From DASQEH01 sp035633755 (GTDB taxonomy: Bacteria > Actinomycetota > Actinomycetes > Propionibacteriales > Nocardioidaceae), in the NCBI GenBank assembly GCA_035633755.1, contig DASQEH010000013.1, forward strand, positions 1 through 64,000: 64,000 bases of DNA. The letters run 5' to 3'. Both the position numbers and the translations under genes were made by a program. Shown here piece after piece: positions 9,117 to 17,405 of the stretch; within the stretch, counting starts at the first letter, position 1, and each line of letters starts with the position of its first letter. The notes under the pieces were generated by a model, which saw only the letters and a program-made list of their open reading frames with translations, was not told the origin of the DNA and did no database searches.

Positions 9117-10592
9117 ATGACGTCATCTGACACCGCCACCCTTGCCTCCGAGTCCCCCGATGTCGCCGCCACGGCGAACCAGGCCTATCGGTCCGCACTC
9201 GAGGTCATCGCCTCGGTCGAGCCCCGGATCGCTGACGCGACCCGCGCCGAGCTCACCGACCAGCGGGCGTCGCTCAAGCTGATTGCCAGTGAGAACTACG
9301 CCTCGCCGGCAGTCCTGCTCACCATGGGAAGCTGGCTGAGCGACAAGTACGCCGAGGGCACCATCGGCCATCGCTTCTACGCCGGGTGTCGCAACATCGA
9401 TGAGGTCGAGTCGATAGCTGCCGAGCACGCGAAGGCGTTGTTCGGGGCCGAGCACGCCTACGTGCAGCCTCACTCGGGCATCGACGCGAACCTCGTGGCG
9501 TTCTGGGCCATCCTGGCCACGCGGGTGGAAGCCCCGGCGCTCGCTGTGCACGGCGCGAAGGGCGTCAATGACCTCAACGAGAGCGATTGGGAGGAGCTGC
9601 GCGCCAGCTACGGCAACCAGCGCATGCTGGGCATGTCGCTGGACGCAGGCGGTCACCTCACCCATGGCTTCCGGCCGAACATCTCCGGCAAGATGTTCCG
9701 CCAGCGCAGCTACGGCACCGATCCCGTGACGGGACTTCTCGACTATGACGCTGTTCGCCGGCAGGCGCAGGAGTTCCGGCCACTGGTCTTGATCGCTGGC
9801 TACTCGGCGTACCCGCGCCGGGTGAACTTCGCGAAGATGCGTGAGATCGCCGACGAGGTCGGTGCGACCCTGATGGTCGACATGGCGCACTTCGCGGGAT
9901 TGGTGGCGGGGAAGGTCTTCACCGGCGACGAAGACCCAGTTCCGCACGCTCACATCGTGACCAGCACCACCCACAAGTCGCTGCGAGGCCCGCGTGGTGG
10001 CCTCGTACTGGCGCAGTCGGAGTACTCCGACGCGGTCGACCGCGGCTGCCCGATGGTGCTGGGTGGCCCGCTCGGTCACGTGATGGCGGCCAAAGCGGTG
10101 GCGCTCGCTGAAGCGCGCCAGCCGGCCTTCGCGGCCTACGCGCAGCGAGTCGCCGACAATGCCAAGAGCCTCGCCGAGGGATTCCTTCGCCGCGATGCGA
10201 GCCTGGTCACCGGAGGGACCGACAACCACATCGTGCTGCTCGACGTCACCCGGTTCGGCCTTACCGGGCGCCAGGCAGAGACGGCGCTGCTCGACGCCGG
10301 GATCGTGACCAACCGCAACTCCGTCCCGTCCGACCCCAACGGCGCCTGGTACACCAGCGGCATCCGGCTGGGCACGCCGGCTCTCACGACTCGAGGATTC
10401 GGCCCGGACGAGTTCGACCGCGTCGCTGACCTGATTGTGGGGGTGCTCGACAACACCACCCCGAGCGTGACCAAGAACGCGGCCCCCTCCAAAGCGGGGT
10501 ACATCCTGGCGGACGGGGTGGCGGAGCGGACCAAGTCCGCCGCGGCCGAGTTGCTGCATACGCATCCGCTCTATCCCGGCATCGAGCTCTAG
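9117..10592 (+). CDS. glyA: Serine hydroxymethyltransferase, long form
   Basis: 491 residues against about 420 for most bacterial enzymes. This PLP enzyme interconverts serine and glycine with tetrahydrofolate. Recognisable parts are LKLIASENYASPAVL, YAEGTIGHRFYAGCRNIDEVE, MVDMAHFAGLVAG, the PLP lysine in TSTTHKSLRGPRGG, and the C-terminal SGIRLGTPALTTRGFG. The extra length comes from an insertion around 155-215 (GAKGVNDLNESDWEELRASY and following) and a longer C-terminal tail. The same RFYAGC layout occurs in the long chlamydial-type enzymes. It stands alone, divergent from the BrkB-like gene. Confidence 0.93.
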   Translation: MTSSDTATLASESPDVAATANQAYRSALEVIASVEPRIADATRAELTDQRASLKLIASENYASPAVLLTMGSWLSDKYAEGTIGHRFYAGCRNIDEVESIAAEHAKALFGAEHAYVQPHSGIDANLVAFWAILATRVEAPALAVHGAKGVNDLNESDWEELRASYGNQRMLGMSLDAGGHLTHGFRPNISGKMFRQRSYGTDPVTGLLDYDAVRRQAQEFRPLVLIAGYSAYPRRVNFAKMREIADEVGATLMVDMAHFAGLVAGKVFTGDEDPVPHAHIVTSTTHKSLRGPRGGLVLAQSEYSDAVDRGCPMVLGGPLGHVMAAKAVALAEARQPAFAAYAQRVADNAKSLAEGFLRRDASLVTGGTDNHIVLLDVTRFGLTGRQAETALLDAGIVTNRNSVPSDPNGAWYTSGIRLGTPALTTRGFGPDEFDRVADLIVGVLDNTTPSVTKNAAPSKAGYILADGVAERTKSAAAELLHTHPLYPGIEL

Positions 10593-10611
10593 CGACAGTC
10601 CTTGAGCCGCT

Positions 10612-10629
10612 CCCCCTCCGATTGGGGGG
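10612..10629 (+). terminator. Possible hairpin after glyA
   Basis: CCCCC (10612-10616) can pair with the G-run at 10624-10629 around a 7-nt loop, 20 nt after the glyA stop. It is short and lacks a U-tract, so the call is weak. Confidence 0.3.
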
Positions 10630-10709
10630 CATCTCAGTAGACGAGATCAAATCTTGCTCTGTGAGACGCCATTTGCTTAGCCGCTAAGGTGTCGGCGACG
10701 ATTGTCAGC

Positions 10710-10805
10710 ATGACACTCGCTGTGGGCTACATCGTGCACCTGGTGGTTCGCCGCCATGTGGACTTTGGGATGACGCGCAGCATGATGTGTATGCCGGCCG
10801 CCTGA
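10710..10805 (+). CDS. Cysteine-type leader peptide of the sulfur operon
   Basis: A 31-residue ORF in the 316-bp gap between glyA and sulfite reductase. Its C-terminal part reads VVRRHVDFGMTRSMMCMPAA. From memory, short leader ORFs with an RRHVDL/F core and a Cys near the end precede many actinobacterial sulfur-metabolism operons and are annotated as putative leader peptides. A single TGT Cys codon sits 5 codons before the stop, where ribosome pausing on low cysteinyl-tRNA could be sensed. The gap from its stop to the reductase start is 103 nt. Translation and regulation are inferred from this resemblance and the context. Confidence 0.6.
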   Translation: MTLAVGYIVHLVVRRHVDFGMTRSMMCMPAA

Positions 10806-10908
10806 ACCCCGCCCGCCAGTAGAACTCGTCGGGCGCGCGGCCGCCGACCCGACGTCATTCACGAGGCGTCGAATCGCCTGCTCGCGTGCCTTCCTCTCAG
10901 GAAGCACC

Positions 10909-12618
10909 ATGACTCCCACTTCGAACGCAACAGTCGCGCGCACCCCTGCCACCAGCTCCGGCCCCAAGCCAGCCCGACGTCCCAAGGGCGAGGGTCAGTG
11001 GGCGCTCGGGTACCGCGAACCACTGAACGCCAACGAGCAGGCGAAGAAGGATGACGACGCGCTCAACGTGCGGGCTCGCATCGAGAACATCTACGCTCAT
11101 GGCGGATTCGCATCGATCGACCCTTCCGACCTTCGCGGCCGGTTCCGCTGGTGGGGTCTGTACACCCAGCGGCGGCCCGGTATCGACGGAGGGCGTACGG
11201 CCGTGCTGGACCCCTCGGAGCTTGACGACGAGTACTTCATGCTGCGCATCCGCATCGACGGCGGACAGCTCACCGGCGAACAGCTCCGCACCATCGCGGA
11301 TCTGTCGACGACGTACGCACGAGACACCGCCGATATCACCGACCGCCAGAACATCCAACTGCACTGGGTCCGGGTCGAGGACGTTCCGGAGATCTGGTCC
11401 CGACTCGAGCAGGTCGGCCTGTCCTCGCAGGAGGCCTGCGGCGACGCCCCGCGCGTGGTCATCGCCAGCCCCCTTGCGGGGATTGCCGCTGACGAGCTGA
11501 TCGACCCCACATCGGCGGTGGAGGAGATCACCGAGCGCTACATCGGCGACCCGGAGTTCTCGAACCTGCCGCGCAAGTTCAAGACCGCGATCACCGGTCA
11601 TCCCAGCCTCGACGTAGCACCTGAGGTCAACGACCTGGCGTTCGTCCCCACCACGCACCCCGAGCACGGAGTGGGGTTCGACGTCTGGGTCGGCGGCGGG
11701 TTGTCGACGAATCCGTCGCTCGCTGCCAGTCTCGGCGTATGGGTCCCGCTTCACGAGGTCGCCGATGTGTGGCGCGGCGTCATCAGCGTCTTCCGCGACT
11801 ACGGCTATCGGCGGCTGCGCGCCCGAGCACGCCTGAAGTTCCTGGTGTCGGACTGGGGAGTGGAGAAGTTCCGCAAGGTCCTCGAGGAGGAGTACCTCGG
11901 TCGCACCCTGATCGACGGCGAGGCTCCCCCGAAGCCGCTGGGCAACGGTGACCACGTCGGGGTGCACAAGCAGGCCGACGGCCGCTTCTATGTCGGCGTA
12001 GCACCCAGCGCCGGCCGGGTCTCCGGCACGCTCCTCACCAAGCTCGTCGACGTGGCAGAGGCTCACGGCTCGAGCCGGTTCCGAACCACCCCGTACCAGA
12101 AGCTCATCATCCTCGACGTCGACGCCGCGGACGTCGACTCGGTGGTGAAAGCCGTCGACGACTTGGGGCTGTCGACGCGACCGAGCCAATGGCGGCGGTC
12201 AACGATGGCGTGCACCGGCATCGAGTTCTGCAAGTTGGCCATCGTGGAGACCAAGAACCGAGCTGCTCAGCTGATCAGCGACCTCGAGGCGCGCATCCCC
12301 GAGCTGGACACGCCGATCACCGTCCACCTCAACGGCTGCCCCAACTCCTGCGCCCGCATCCAGGTGGCCGACATCGGCCTCAAAGGCCAGCTCGTCACGG
12401 ACGAGAATGGCAACTCGGTTGAAGGATTCCAGGTGCACCTCGGCGGAGGCGTCGGGCTCGAGGCGGGCTTCGGCCGCAAGCTGCGCGGACACAAGGTCAC
12501 GGCCGACCAGCTGACCGACTACGTCGAATCCGTCGCTCGTCGCTACCTCGAGGGGCGCGAAGAAGGTGAGCGGTTCGCCTCATGGGCTGCGCGTGCCGAC
12601 GAGAAGGAGCTGCGATGA
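10909..12618 (+). CDS. sir: Ferredoxin-dependent sulfite reductase (nitrite/sulfite reductase family)
   Basis: 569 residues. It reduces sulfite to sulfide by six electrons in the cytosol using siroheme and a [4Fe-4S] cluster. The cluster ligands are visible in ACTGIEFCKLA (C-x5-C) and LNGCPNSCARIQ (C-x3-C). Paired ferredoxin-like halves include TDRQNIQLHWVRVEDVPEIW and FRTTPYQKLIILDV. The context of cysH and a sirohydrochlorin chelatase (which makes siroheme) favours sulfite over nitrite as substrate. An AGGAAG site precedes the ATG. The last 4 nt overlap the next gene. Confidence 0.9.
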   Translation: MTPTSNATVARTPATSSGPKPARRPKGEGQWALGYREPLNANEQAKKDDDALNVRARIENIYAHGGFASIDPSDLRGRFRWWGLYTQRRPGIDGGRTAVLDPSELDDEYFMLRIRIDGGQLTGEQLRTIADLSTTYARDTADITDRQNIQLHWVRVEDVPEIWSRLEQVGLSSQEACGDAPRVVIASPLAGIAADELIDPTSAVEEITERYIGDPEFSNLPRKFKTAITGHPSLDVAPEVNDLAFVPTTHPEHGVGFDVWVGGGLSTNPSLAASLGVWVPLHEVADVWRGVISVFRDYGYRRLRARARLKFLVSDWGVEKFRKVLEEEYLGRTLIDGEAPPKPLGNGDHVGVHKQADGRFYVGVAPSAGRVSGTLLTKLVDVAEAHGSSRFRTTPYQKLIILDVDAADVDSVVKAVDDLGLSTRPSQWRRSTMACTGIEFCKLAIVETKNRAAQLISDLEARIPELDTPITVHLNGCPNSCARIQVADIGLKGQLVTDENGNSVEGFQVHLGGGVGLEAGFGRKLRGHKVTADQLTDYVESVARRYLEGREEGERFASWAARADEKELR

Positions 12619-12821
12619 GCGGCCACTCCGTGCCCCTGCACTGCCCATACTGCGCGGGGGAGAACCTGCACCCGCACGGTGATCGCCACGGGGCCTGGGA
12701 GTGCCGCGAATGCCTGCGTGCCTTCTCCGTGAGCTTCATCGGCCTGCTCGCGAGGCAGCAGGCAGTCCAGGCCGAAGTCCGCCCCGACGCCGACGCCACA
12801 GCGAAGGGAGAGTCGCGATGA
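12615..12821 (+). CDS. Small CxxC-CxxC protein of the sulfite reductase operon
   Basis: 68 residues. It carries a zinc-ribbon pattern, LHCPYCAGENLHPHG then WECRECLRAF, with two CxxC pairs about 20 residues apart and several His, followed by a helical tail. Both ends overlap neighbours by 4 nt (ATGA), so it is translationally locked between sulfite reductase and cysH. From memory, similar short proteins occur at this place in other actinobacterial sulfur operons. Its function is unknown; a zinc- or Fe-S-binding accessory or a redox carrier are possibilities. The start is fixed by the ATGA junction. Confidence 0.8.
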   Translation: MSGHSVPLHCPYCAGENLHPHGDRHGAWECRECLRAFSVSFIGLLARQQAVQAEVRPDADATAKGESR

Positions 12822-13516
12822 CAGTGGTCAGCCTGGACGAGCTGCGGGAGACCGCTCTGATCGCCGGCCCCGAGCTGGAGCTCGCGCCAGCCGAATCGAT
12901 CATCGAGTGGGCCGTGGAGACCTTCGGTAGTCGGTTCTGCGTCACGTCCTCGATGTCGGACGCCGTTCTGTCGCATCTCGCGGGAACCGTCGCACCGGGC
13001 ATCGATGTGGTGTTCCTCGACACGGGATACCACTTCGTGGAGACGCTCGGCACAGCGCAGGCGGTCGCGGCGACGCTCCCCGTCAACCTCGTCACGCTCT
13101 CCCCCACCATTTCGGTGCGTCAGCAAGACGAGCAGTACGGCGCGGACCTCTGGGCACGTGATCCGGACCTGTGCTGCAACCTGCGCAAGGTGCAGCCGCT
13201 CGCGGAGGGGCTGGCCGCGTACGACGCCTGGGCCACCGGCCTCCGGCGGGAGGAGACCCACAACCGGGTGATCACCCCCGTCGTCGGATGGGACGAGCGC
13301 AAGCAGAAGGTCAAGGTGTCACCCCTGGCCCGCTGGACCGCCCGCGACGTCGACCGCTACATCGCCGATCACAACATCCTCGTGAACCCCTTGCAGCTCG
13401 ATGGCTACCCCTCCATCGGTTGCTGGCCCTGCACGCGCCGCGTTGCAGATGGTGACGATCCCCGCAGCGGTCGTTGGGCCGGTACGGGCAAGACAGAATG
13501 CGGAATACACTCATGA
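12818..13516 (+). CDS. cysH: Adenylyl-sulfate (APS) reductase CysH
   Basis: 232 residues from the ATG inside the ATGA overlap. It reduces activated sulfate to sulfite with thioredoxin. The cluster-binding cysteines CC (119-120) and CWPC (202, 205) mark the [4Fe-4S] APS-reducing type rather than the PAPS type. The catalytic Cys228 lies in the C-terminal KTECGIHS. The nucleotide-binding start is SRFCVTSSMSDAVLSHL. No ATP sulfurylase genes (cysD, cysN) are adjacent, so APS must be made by genes elsewhere. Its product sulfite is passed to the upstream reductase. Confidence 0.94.
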   Translation: MTVVSLDELRETALIAGPELELAPAESIIEWAVETFGSRFCVTSSMSDAVLSHLAGTVAPGIDVVFLDTGYHFVETLGTAQAVAATLPVNLVTLSPTISVRQQDEQYGADLWARDPDLCCNLRKVQPLAEGLAAYDAWATGLRREETHNRVITPVVGWDERKQKVKVSPLARWTARDVDRYIADHNILVNPLQLDGYPSIGCWPCTRRVADGDDPRSGRWAGTGKTECGIHS

Positions 13517-14262
13517 GCGCTCCCGCCCTGGTGACGTTGGCTCACGGCAGTCGCGACCCCCGGTCCGCGCGTAGCGTCCGGGAGATCGTGTCGGTCACCC
13601 GGAGGCTGCGTCCCGACATCCACATCGAGACGGCGTTTCTCGACCACGTCAAGCCCGACTTGGACAGCGTCTTCGAGAAGCTGGTGTCCAAGGGGTACGA
13701 CGAGATCGTGGTCGTACCGCTGCTGCTCACCTCCGCCTACCACGCCCGCGTCGACGTCCCGGCCGCGGTCAAGCGGGCCGCCTCCGCCAACGGTGACGTG
13801 GCGGTTCGGGTGGCCGATGTCGTCGGCACCGACCCGGCACTGCTCGGCATCCTCGACGAGCGGCTGCGCCAAGCGCTCAGCTCCGCCCGGGTTCGCGAGC
13901 TCGACGCACTCGTCCTCGCCGCCGCAGGGTCGTCGGATGCTCGCGCCAACGCGGCCGTGGCCCGCCTGGCGCGGGTCTGGGGCACGCGTCACCGGCTCCC
14001 GACCAGCGTCGCCTTCGCGTCGGCGGCACCACCGTCAACCGGCGAAGCAGTTCGCGAGTGGCGCAGGCAAGGTCGCCGCCACGTCGCGGTCGGCTCGCTG
14101 TTCGTGGCGCCTGGAACCCTGCCCGACCGTGCGGCTGAGCTGGCACTGGAAGCCGGTGCGGTGGCGGTGTCCGCTCCCCTCGGGGCTCATGACGAGCTTG
14201 GCCGCCTGATCCTGGCCCGATACTCGGTCGGGGCTCTTCAGCTGGTCGACATTCCTGCCTGA
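13513..14262 (+). CDS. Sirohydrochlorin ferrochelatase (CbiX/SirB family)
   Basis: 249 residues with two CbiX-like halves. It inserts Fe2+ (or Co2+) into sirohydrochlorin; beside sulfite reductase, siroheme synthesis is the likely task. The metal-binding His is in LVTLAHGSRDP (His11), with a second in LLTSAYHARVDVP; the C-terminal half is GRRHVAVGSLFVAPGTLPDRA. The start is the ATG in the 4-nt overlap with cysH; a longer in-frame start upstream would overlap cysH needlessly. Last gene of the sulfur operon. Metal specificity cannot be read from sequence. Confidence 0.88.
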   Translation: MSAPALVTLAHGSRDPRSARSVREIVSVTRRLRPDIHIETAFLDHVKPDLDSVFEKLVSKGYDEIVVVPLLLTSAYHARVDVPAAVKRAASANGDVAVRVADVVGTDPALLGILDERLRQALSSARVRELDALVLAAAGSSDARANAAVARLARVWGTRHRLPTSVAFASAAPPSTGEAVREWRRQGRRHVAVGSLFVAPGTLPDRAAELALEAGAVAVSAPLGAHDELGRLILARYSVGALQLVDIPA

Positions 14263-14281
14263 GGCAAGGCCGACTGCCCTG

Positions 14282-14349
14282 ACCTGGCGTGGCAGCCCCG
14301 AGCACGGGCCGGGGAAGGTGCCGTCAAAGGCACGCGGGCAACGCCAGGT
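14282..14349 (+). other. Possible structured RNA or terminator after the sulfur operon
   Basis: A perfect 9-bp outer stem, ACCTGGCGT (14282-14290) with ACGCCAGGT (14341-14349), encloses two hairpins: CCCCG/CGGGG (296-300/310-314, offsets from 14000) and GTGCC/GGCAC (318-322/329-333). It lies in the 149-bp gap between the chelatase and a RibD-like reductase. It has no FMN-riboswitch core and no tRNA T-loop. It could be a terminator, a leader RNA of the downstream gene, or chance pairing in GC-rich DNA. Confidence 0.35.
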
Positions 14350-14411
14350 GGCGGTCGCGGGCAGGATGAGCCGAGGCCCACTACCCCAGCCGCGGGTGGC
14401 AGGATCGTCGC

Positions 14412-15143
14412 GTGCAGTCAGTGTTCCCCCCGACACCCAATGAGGTCAGCTACGACGACCTGGCCGAGCTCTACGCCTACCCCGTCGAGCGACCCTGGGT
14501 ACGAGCGAACTTCGTCGAGTCGCTCGACGGCGCTGCTCAGGGCAGCGACCACAAGTCCGGAACCTTGTCGAGTCGAGCCGACAAGCGGCTCTTCGGTCTG
14601 CTGAGATCCCTCGCCGACGTCATCGTCGTCGGAGCCCACACGACCCGTACCGAGGGGTACCTCCCCGTGACGGCAACCGAGACCCGGGCCGGCCTGCGCA
14701 GCAGGCTCGGCCTGACGCCGGTCCCGGCTCTCGCCGTCGTCTCCCGGTCTCTCGAGCTGGACGACGGACTCATCGAGCACGCCGGTGAGCCGACCATCGT
14801 CATCACCACCGAGTCCGCTCCGGCGGCACGTCGGGAGGAGCTCGCCACCGTGACGCCCGTCATCACCGCCGGCCGAGACGATGTGGATCTCGCCTTCGCG
14901 GTCGAGCAGCTGGTGGCAAGAGGGTTCTCCCGGATGCTGTGCGAGGGCGGTCCGACCCTGATGCGGGACCTCGTGGCAGCCGGTCGGGTGGACGAGATCT
15001 GCCTCACGATCGCACCCTTGATCGTGGCCGGTGACCGGCTTCGGATGACGCATGGCCCCGACATCGATCGCCCCGCCACCTTCACGCTGCGCCACCTCCT
15101 CGAGGAAGACAGCTTCCTCTTCTGTCGCTACACCCGAAACTGA
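14412..15143 (+). CDS. RibD C-terminal-type pyrimidine reductase family protein
   Basis: 243 residues from a GTG with CAGGAT 6 nt upstream (leaderless pattern). It has the dihydrofolate-reductase-like fold of the RibD reductase domain: RPWVRANFVESLDGAAQ, GLLRSLADVIVVGAHTTRTEGY and MLCEGGPTLMRDLVAAGRVDEI, the last typical of the NADPH/ribityl-substrate region. There is no deaminase domain and no other riboflavin gene nearby, so its substrate may be a 5-amino-6-ribosylamino-pyrimidine or something different. Stand-alone homologues of this kind are common in actinobacteria. Confidence 0.85.
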   Translation: MQSVFPPTPNEVSYDDLAELYAYPVERPWVRANFVESLDGAAQGSDHKSGTLSSRADKRLFGLLRSLADVIVVGAHTTRTEGYLPVTATETRAGLRSRLGLTPVPALAVVSRSLELDDGLIEHAGEPTIVITTESAPAARREELATVTPVITAGRDDVDLAFAVEQLVARGFSRMLCEGGPTLMRDLVAAGRVDEICLTIAPLIVAGDRLRMTHGPDIDRPATFTLRHLLEEDSFLFCRYTRN

Positions 15144-15151
15144 GGCCCCGA

Positions 15152-16240
15152 ATGGATCTGCCCGTGATGCCGCCCGTCGCTCCGATGTTGGCCAAGTCGG
15201 TGAAGGCGCTGCCTCAGCCGACGTCGCTGGAGGGTGGGGCGCTGTATGAGCCGAAGTGGGACGGCTTCCGATGCATCGTCTTTCGCGACGGGAACGACGT
15301 CGAGCTCGGCAGCCGCAACGAGCGCCCGCTGACCCGGTACTTTCCCGACGTCGTCGACGCCGCGCTGGCGTCGCTGCCGCCTCGGTGCGTCGTCGACGGG
15401 GAGATCATCGTCGCCATCGACGGCCGTCTCGAGTTCGAGCGGCTCCTCGAGCGCATCCATCCGGCCAGCTCACGCGTGCAGAAGCTCGCGAGCGACACAC
15501 CTGCCTCCTTCGTCGCCTTCGATCTGTTGGCCTTGGATGACACGTCCCTCATGGACACCCCGCTCGGCGAGCGCCGGCAGCAGCTGGCCGAGGCGCTGGC
15601 GGATGCGTCGGCGCCTGTTCACCTCACCCCGGCGACGAACGACTTCGACCAGGCCGAGGAGTGGTTCTCGACCTTCGAGGGCGCCGGCCTTGACGGAGTG
15701 GTGGCCAAGGCGCAGGCAACCGTCTACAGCCCCGGTGTGCGTTCGATGCTCAAGATCAAACACGTCCGCACCGCAGACGTCGTCGTCGCCGGGTACCGTC
15801 CACACAAGTCCTCATCCTCCGACGCACCGCTGCTGGGGTCGCTCCTGCTCGGCCTGTACGACGCCTCCGGCCGCCTGCAGCATGTAGGTGTCTCGGCCGC
15901 CTTTCCCACCGCTCGGCGAGCCGAGCTGATTGTCGAGCTCGCCCCCCTCGTCGTGTCCTCCGAGGAGCACCCGTGGTCGGAATGGGCGTCGGCGCAAGAC
16001 AGCGACCGGATGCCTGGCGCGACGTCACGCTGGAACGCCGGCAAGGATCTGTCCTGGGTGCCCCTGGATCCTGTTCTGGTGGCCGAAGTCGGTTACGACC
16101 ACATGGAGGGGACCCGGTTCCGGCACACCACCCAGTTCAAACGCTGGCGCCCCGACCGCGAACCGGAGTCGTGTACCTACGCCCAACTTGAAGAGGCGGT
16201 CACGTACGACCTCGACTCGATCCTCCGTGGAGGGCGATGA
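15152..16240 (+). CDS. ligC: ATP-dependent DNA ligase, LigC type
   Basis: 362 residues. The adenylated lysine is in motif I, LYEPKWDGFR (Lys35). Further ligase motifs are ELGSRNERPLTRYF, VVDGEIIVAIDG, FVAFDLLALD, LDGVVAKAQATVY and LKIKHVRTADVVVAGY (motif V), then an OB-fold C-terminal domain ending FKRWRPDREP. Length and lack of polymerase or nuclease domains match LigC, which joins nicks in base-excision or backup end-joining repair. It follows the RibD-like gene by 8 nt, probably in one transcript. A LigD-type polymerase gene appears at 34.4 kb. Confidence 0.9.
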   Translation: MDLPVMPPVAPMLAKSVKALPQPTSLEGGALYEPKWDGFRCIVFRDGNDVELGSRNERPLTRYFPDVVDAALASLPPRCVVDGEIIVAIDGRLEFERLLERIHPASSRVQKLASDTPASFVAFDLLALDDTSLMDTPLGERRQQLAEALADASAPVHLTPATNDFDQAEEWFSTFEGAGLDGVVAKAQATVYSPGVRSMLKIKHVRTADVVVAGYRPHKSSSSDAPLLGSLLLGLYDASGRLQHVGVSAAFPTARRAELIVELAPLVVSSEEHPWSEWASAQDSDRMPGATSRWNAGKDLSWVPLDPVLVAEVGYDHMEGTRFRHTTQFKRWRPDREPESCTYAQLEEAVTYDLDSILRGGR

Positions 16241-16265
16241 TGGACCTCTCAAGGAAGGAGCGGCG

Positions 16266-16796
16266 ATGTACAGCGTGATCATTCTCGCCGAGCAAGCCCT
16301 CTCGCCCGCCGACGCCACTGAGGTCGTCACCTTGCACGACGGCATCGAGGACGAGCGACGCTATTTCATCCTGATCCCCGCAGAGAACGCACAGCTGCGC
16401 GTCGAGGCTGCCCTTGGCTCCCTCGGGGCGAGCGACACGTGGGCGTCTCCCGGGGTGGACCTCGACGGCACCGAGACCCGGGAGGTGCAGCAGAGCCTGG
16501 ATGCGCAGGCCCAGATGGCAGTCACCAAGAGCGTGGAAGCCGTCCGAGCGCTCGGCCACCTTGCTGCCGGGGAGTTCCGGGCCGATGATCCAGTGGACTC
16601 CCTCGCGGACTTGGTTGCCACGGAGAACGCGGACGAGGTCATCGTGATGACCCGGCCGCATGTCGTGCAGGAGTTCTTCCACCTCGACTGGACCTCGAAG
16701 GCGCGACGCCGCCTCGGCGTGCCTGTACTGCATCTGGTGGAGCACGAGGATCCCGCCGCTGAGGCGTCAACCGGCCAGGGCATCACCGGGATGTAG
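16266..16796 (+). CDS. Conserved hypothetical, weakly Usp-like
   Basis: 176 residues from the ATG at 16266, chosen because AAGGAAGGAG lies just upstream; the open frame itself extends further back inside ligC. The sequence opens MYSVIILAEQALSPADATEV, and the second half SLADLVATENADEVIVMTRPHVVQEFFHLDWTSKAR (read here as two parts) followed by LGVPVLHLVEH resembles the alpha/beta layout of universal-stress-type proteins. I see no ATP-binding Gly motif. It could be a small Usp-fold or receiver-like protein. Function unknown. Confidence 0.7.
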   Translation: MYSVIILAEQALSPADATEVVTLHDGIEDERRYFILIPAENAQLRVEAALGSLGASDTWASPGVDLDGTETREVQQSLDAQAQMAVTKSVEAVRALGHLAAGEFRADDPVDSLADLVATENADEVIVMTRPHVVQEFFHLDWTSKARRRLGVPVLHLVEHEDPAAEASTGQGITGM

Positions 16797-16856
16797 CCTG
16801 CGTCCGCCCGGAGAACTCCGCCTGAATCGCGGACACGACACCCGCTGCCGCGCGCA

Positions 16857-16877
16857 TGCCCGCACCCTAAACGGGCA
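16857..16877 (+). terminator. Weak hairpin between small genes
   Basis: TGCCCG (16857-16862) pairs with CGGGCA (16872-16877) around a 9-nt loop, 61 nt after the preceding stop. Only 6 bp, so a tentative terminator. Confidence 0.3.
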
Positions 16878-16920
16878 CCTAGTCCACGGCGCACGCACCC
16901 GACGACATGAACAGGAAGCC

Positions 16921-17364
16921 ATGAGCGAGAACGTTGGCCCCACCGAGGACTACCACGGCTACAGCGTGGACGACGAGGACCAGCCGCAGTCGAGCGGTGA
17001 CAGCCTCGTCGACAACCGAGGACTCGCTGAGCCGCTGGACGAGGGGTACTCACCCCCTGAGAAGTGGTCGGCTGGGCAGGGATTCGGCAACACACCGCTC
17101 GAGGAGGAGCTCGGAGAGACACTCGACCAGCGCCTGGCCCAGGAAGAGCCGGAGCCTGATCCGTACGAGCTCGCGGCCAGCGACACCGAAGACGTCGGCG
17201 GCGAGGTAGGAAGTGACCGGTCGGGTCGCCTGGTGGCGGATGACGAAGGAATCGGCGAAGACACCGAGCGCGACCTGGTCGCGTATGACGTCGGGATCGA
17301 CGGAGCCGCCGCCAGTGCTGAAGAGGCCGCCGTGCACGTGATCGAGGACGAGCAGCCGTTATAG
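16921..17364 (+). CDS. DUF5709 family acidic protein
   Basis: 147 residues, very acidic and without hydrophobic segments. The family signature is clear: SLVDNRGLAEPLDEGYSPPE, then EEELGETLDQRLAQEEPEPD and RSGRLVADDEGIGEDTERD. DUF5709 proteins are actinobacterial, small and probably partly disordered; no function is established. The ATG at 16921 has AGGAAGCC before it. It is followed 41 nt later by a DUF2243 membrane protein on the same strand. Confidence 0.85.
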   Translation: MSENVGPTEDYHGYSVDDEDQPQSSGDSLVDNRGLAEPLDEGYSPPEKWSAGQGFGNTPLEEELGETLDQRLAQEEPEPDPYELAASDTEDVGGEVGSDRSGRLVADDEGIGEDTERDLVAYDVGIDGAAASAEEAAVHVIEDEQPL

Positions 17365-17405
17365 AGCCGTCGAAGTCCGCTACCAACGCCCGCCGAGAAG
17401 GCGGT

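Noticed and set aside
14263..14411. FMN riboswitch ahead of the RibD-like reductase
   Set aside because: The region is structured but lacks the conserved FMN-aptamer segments, and the gene is not in a riboflavin operon.
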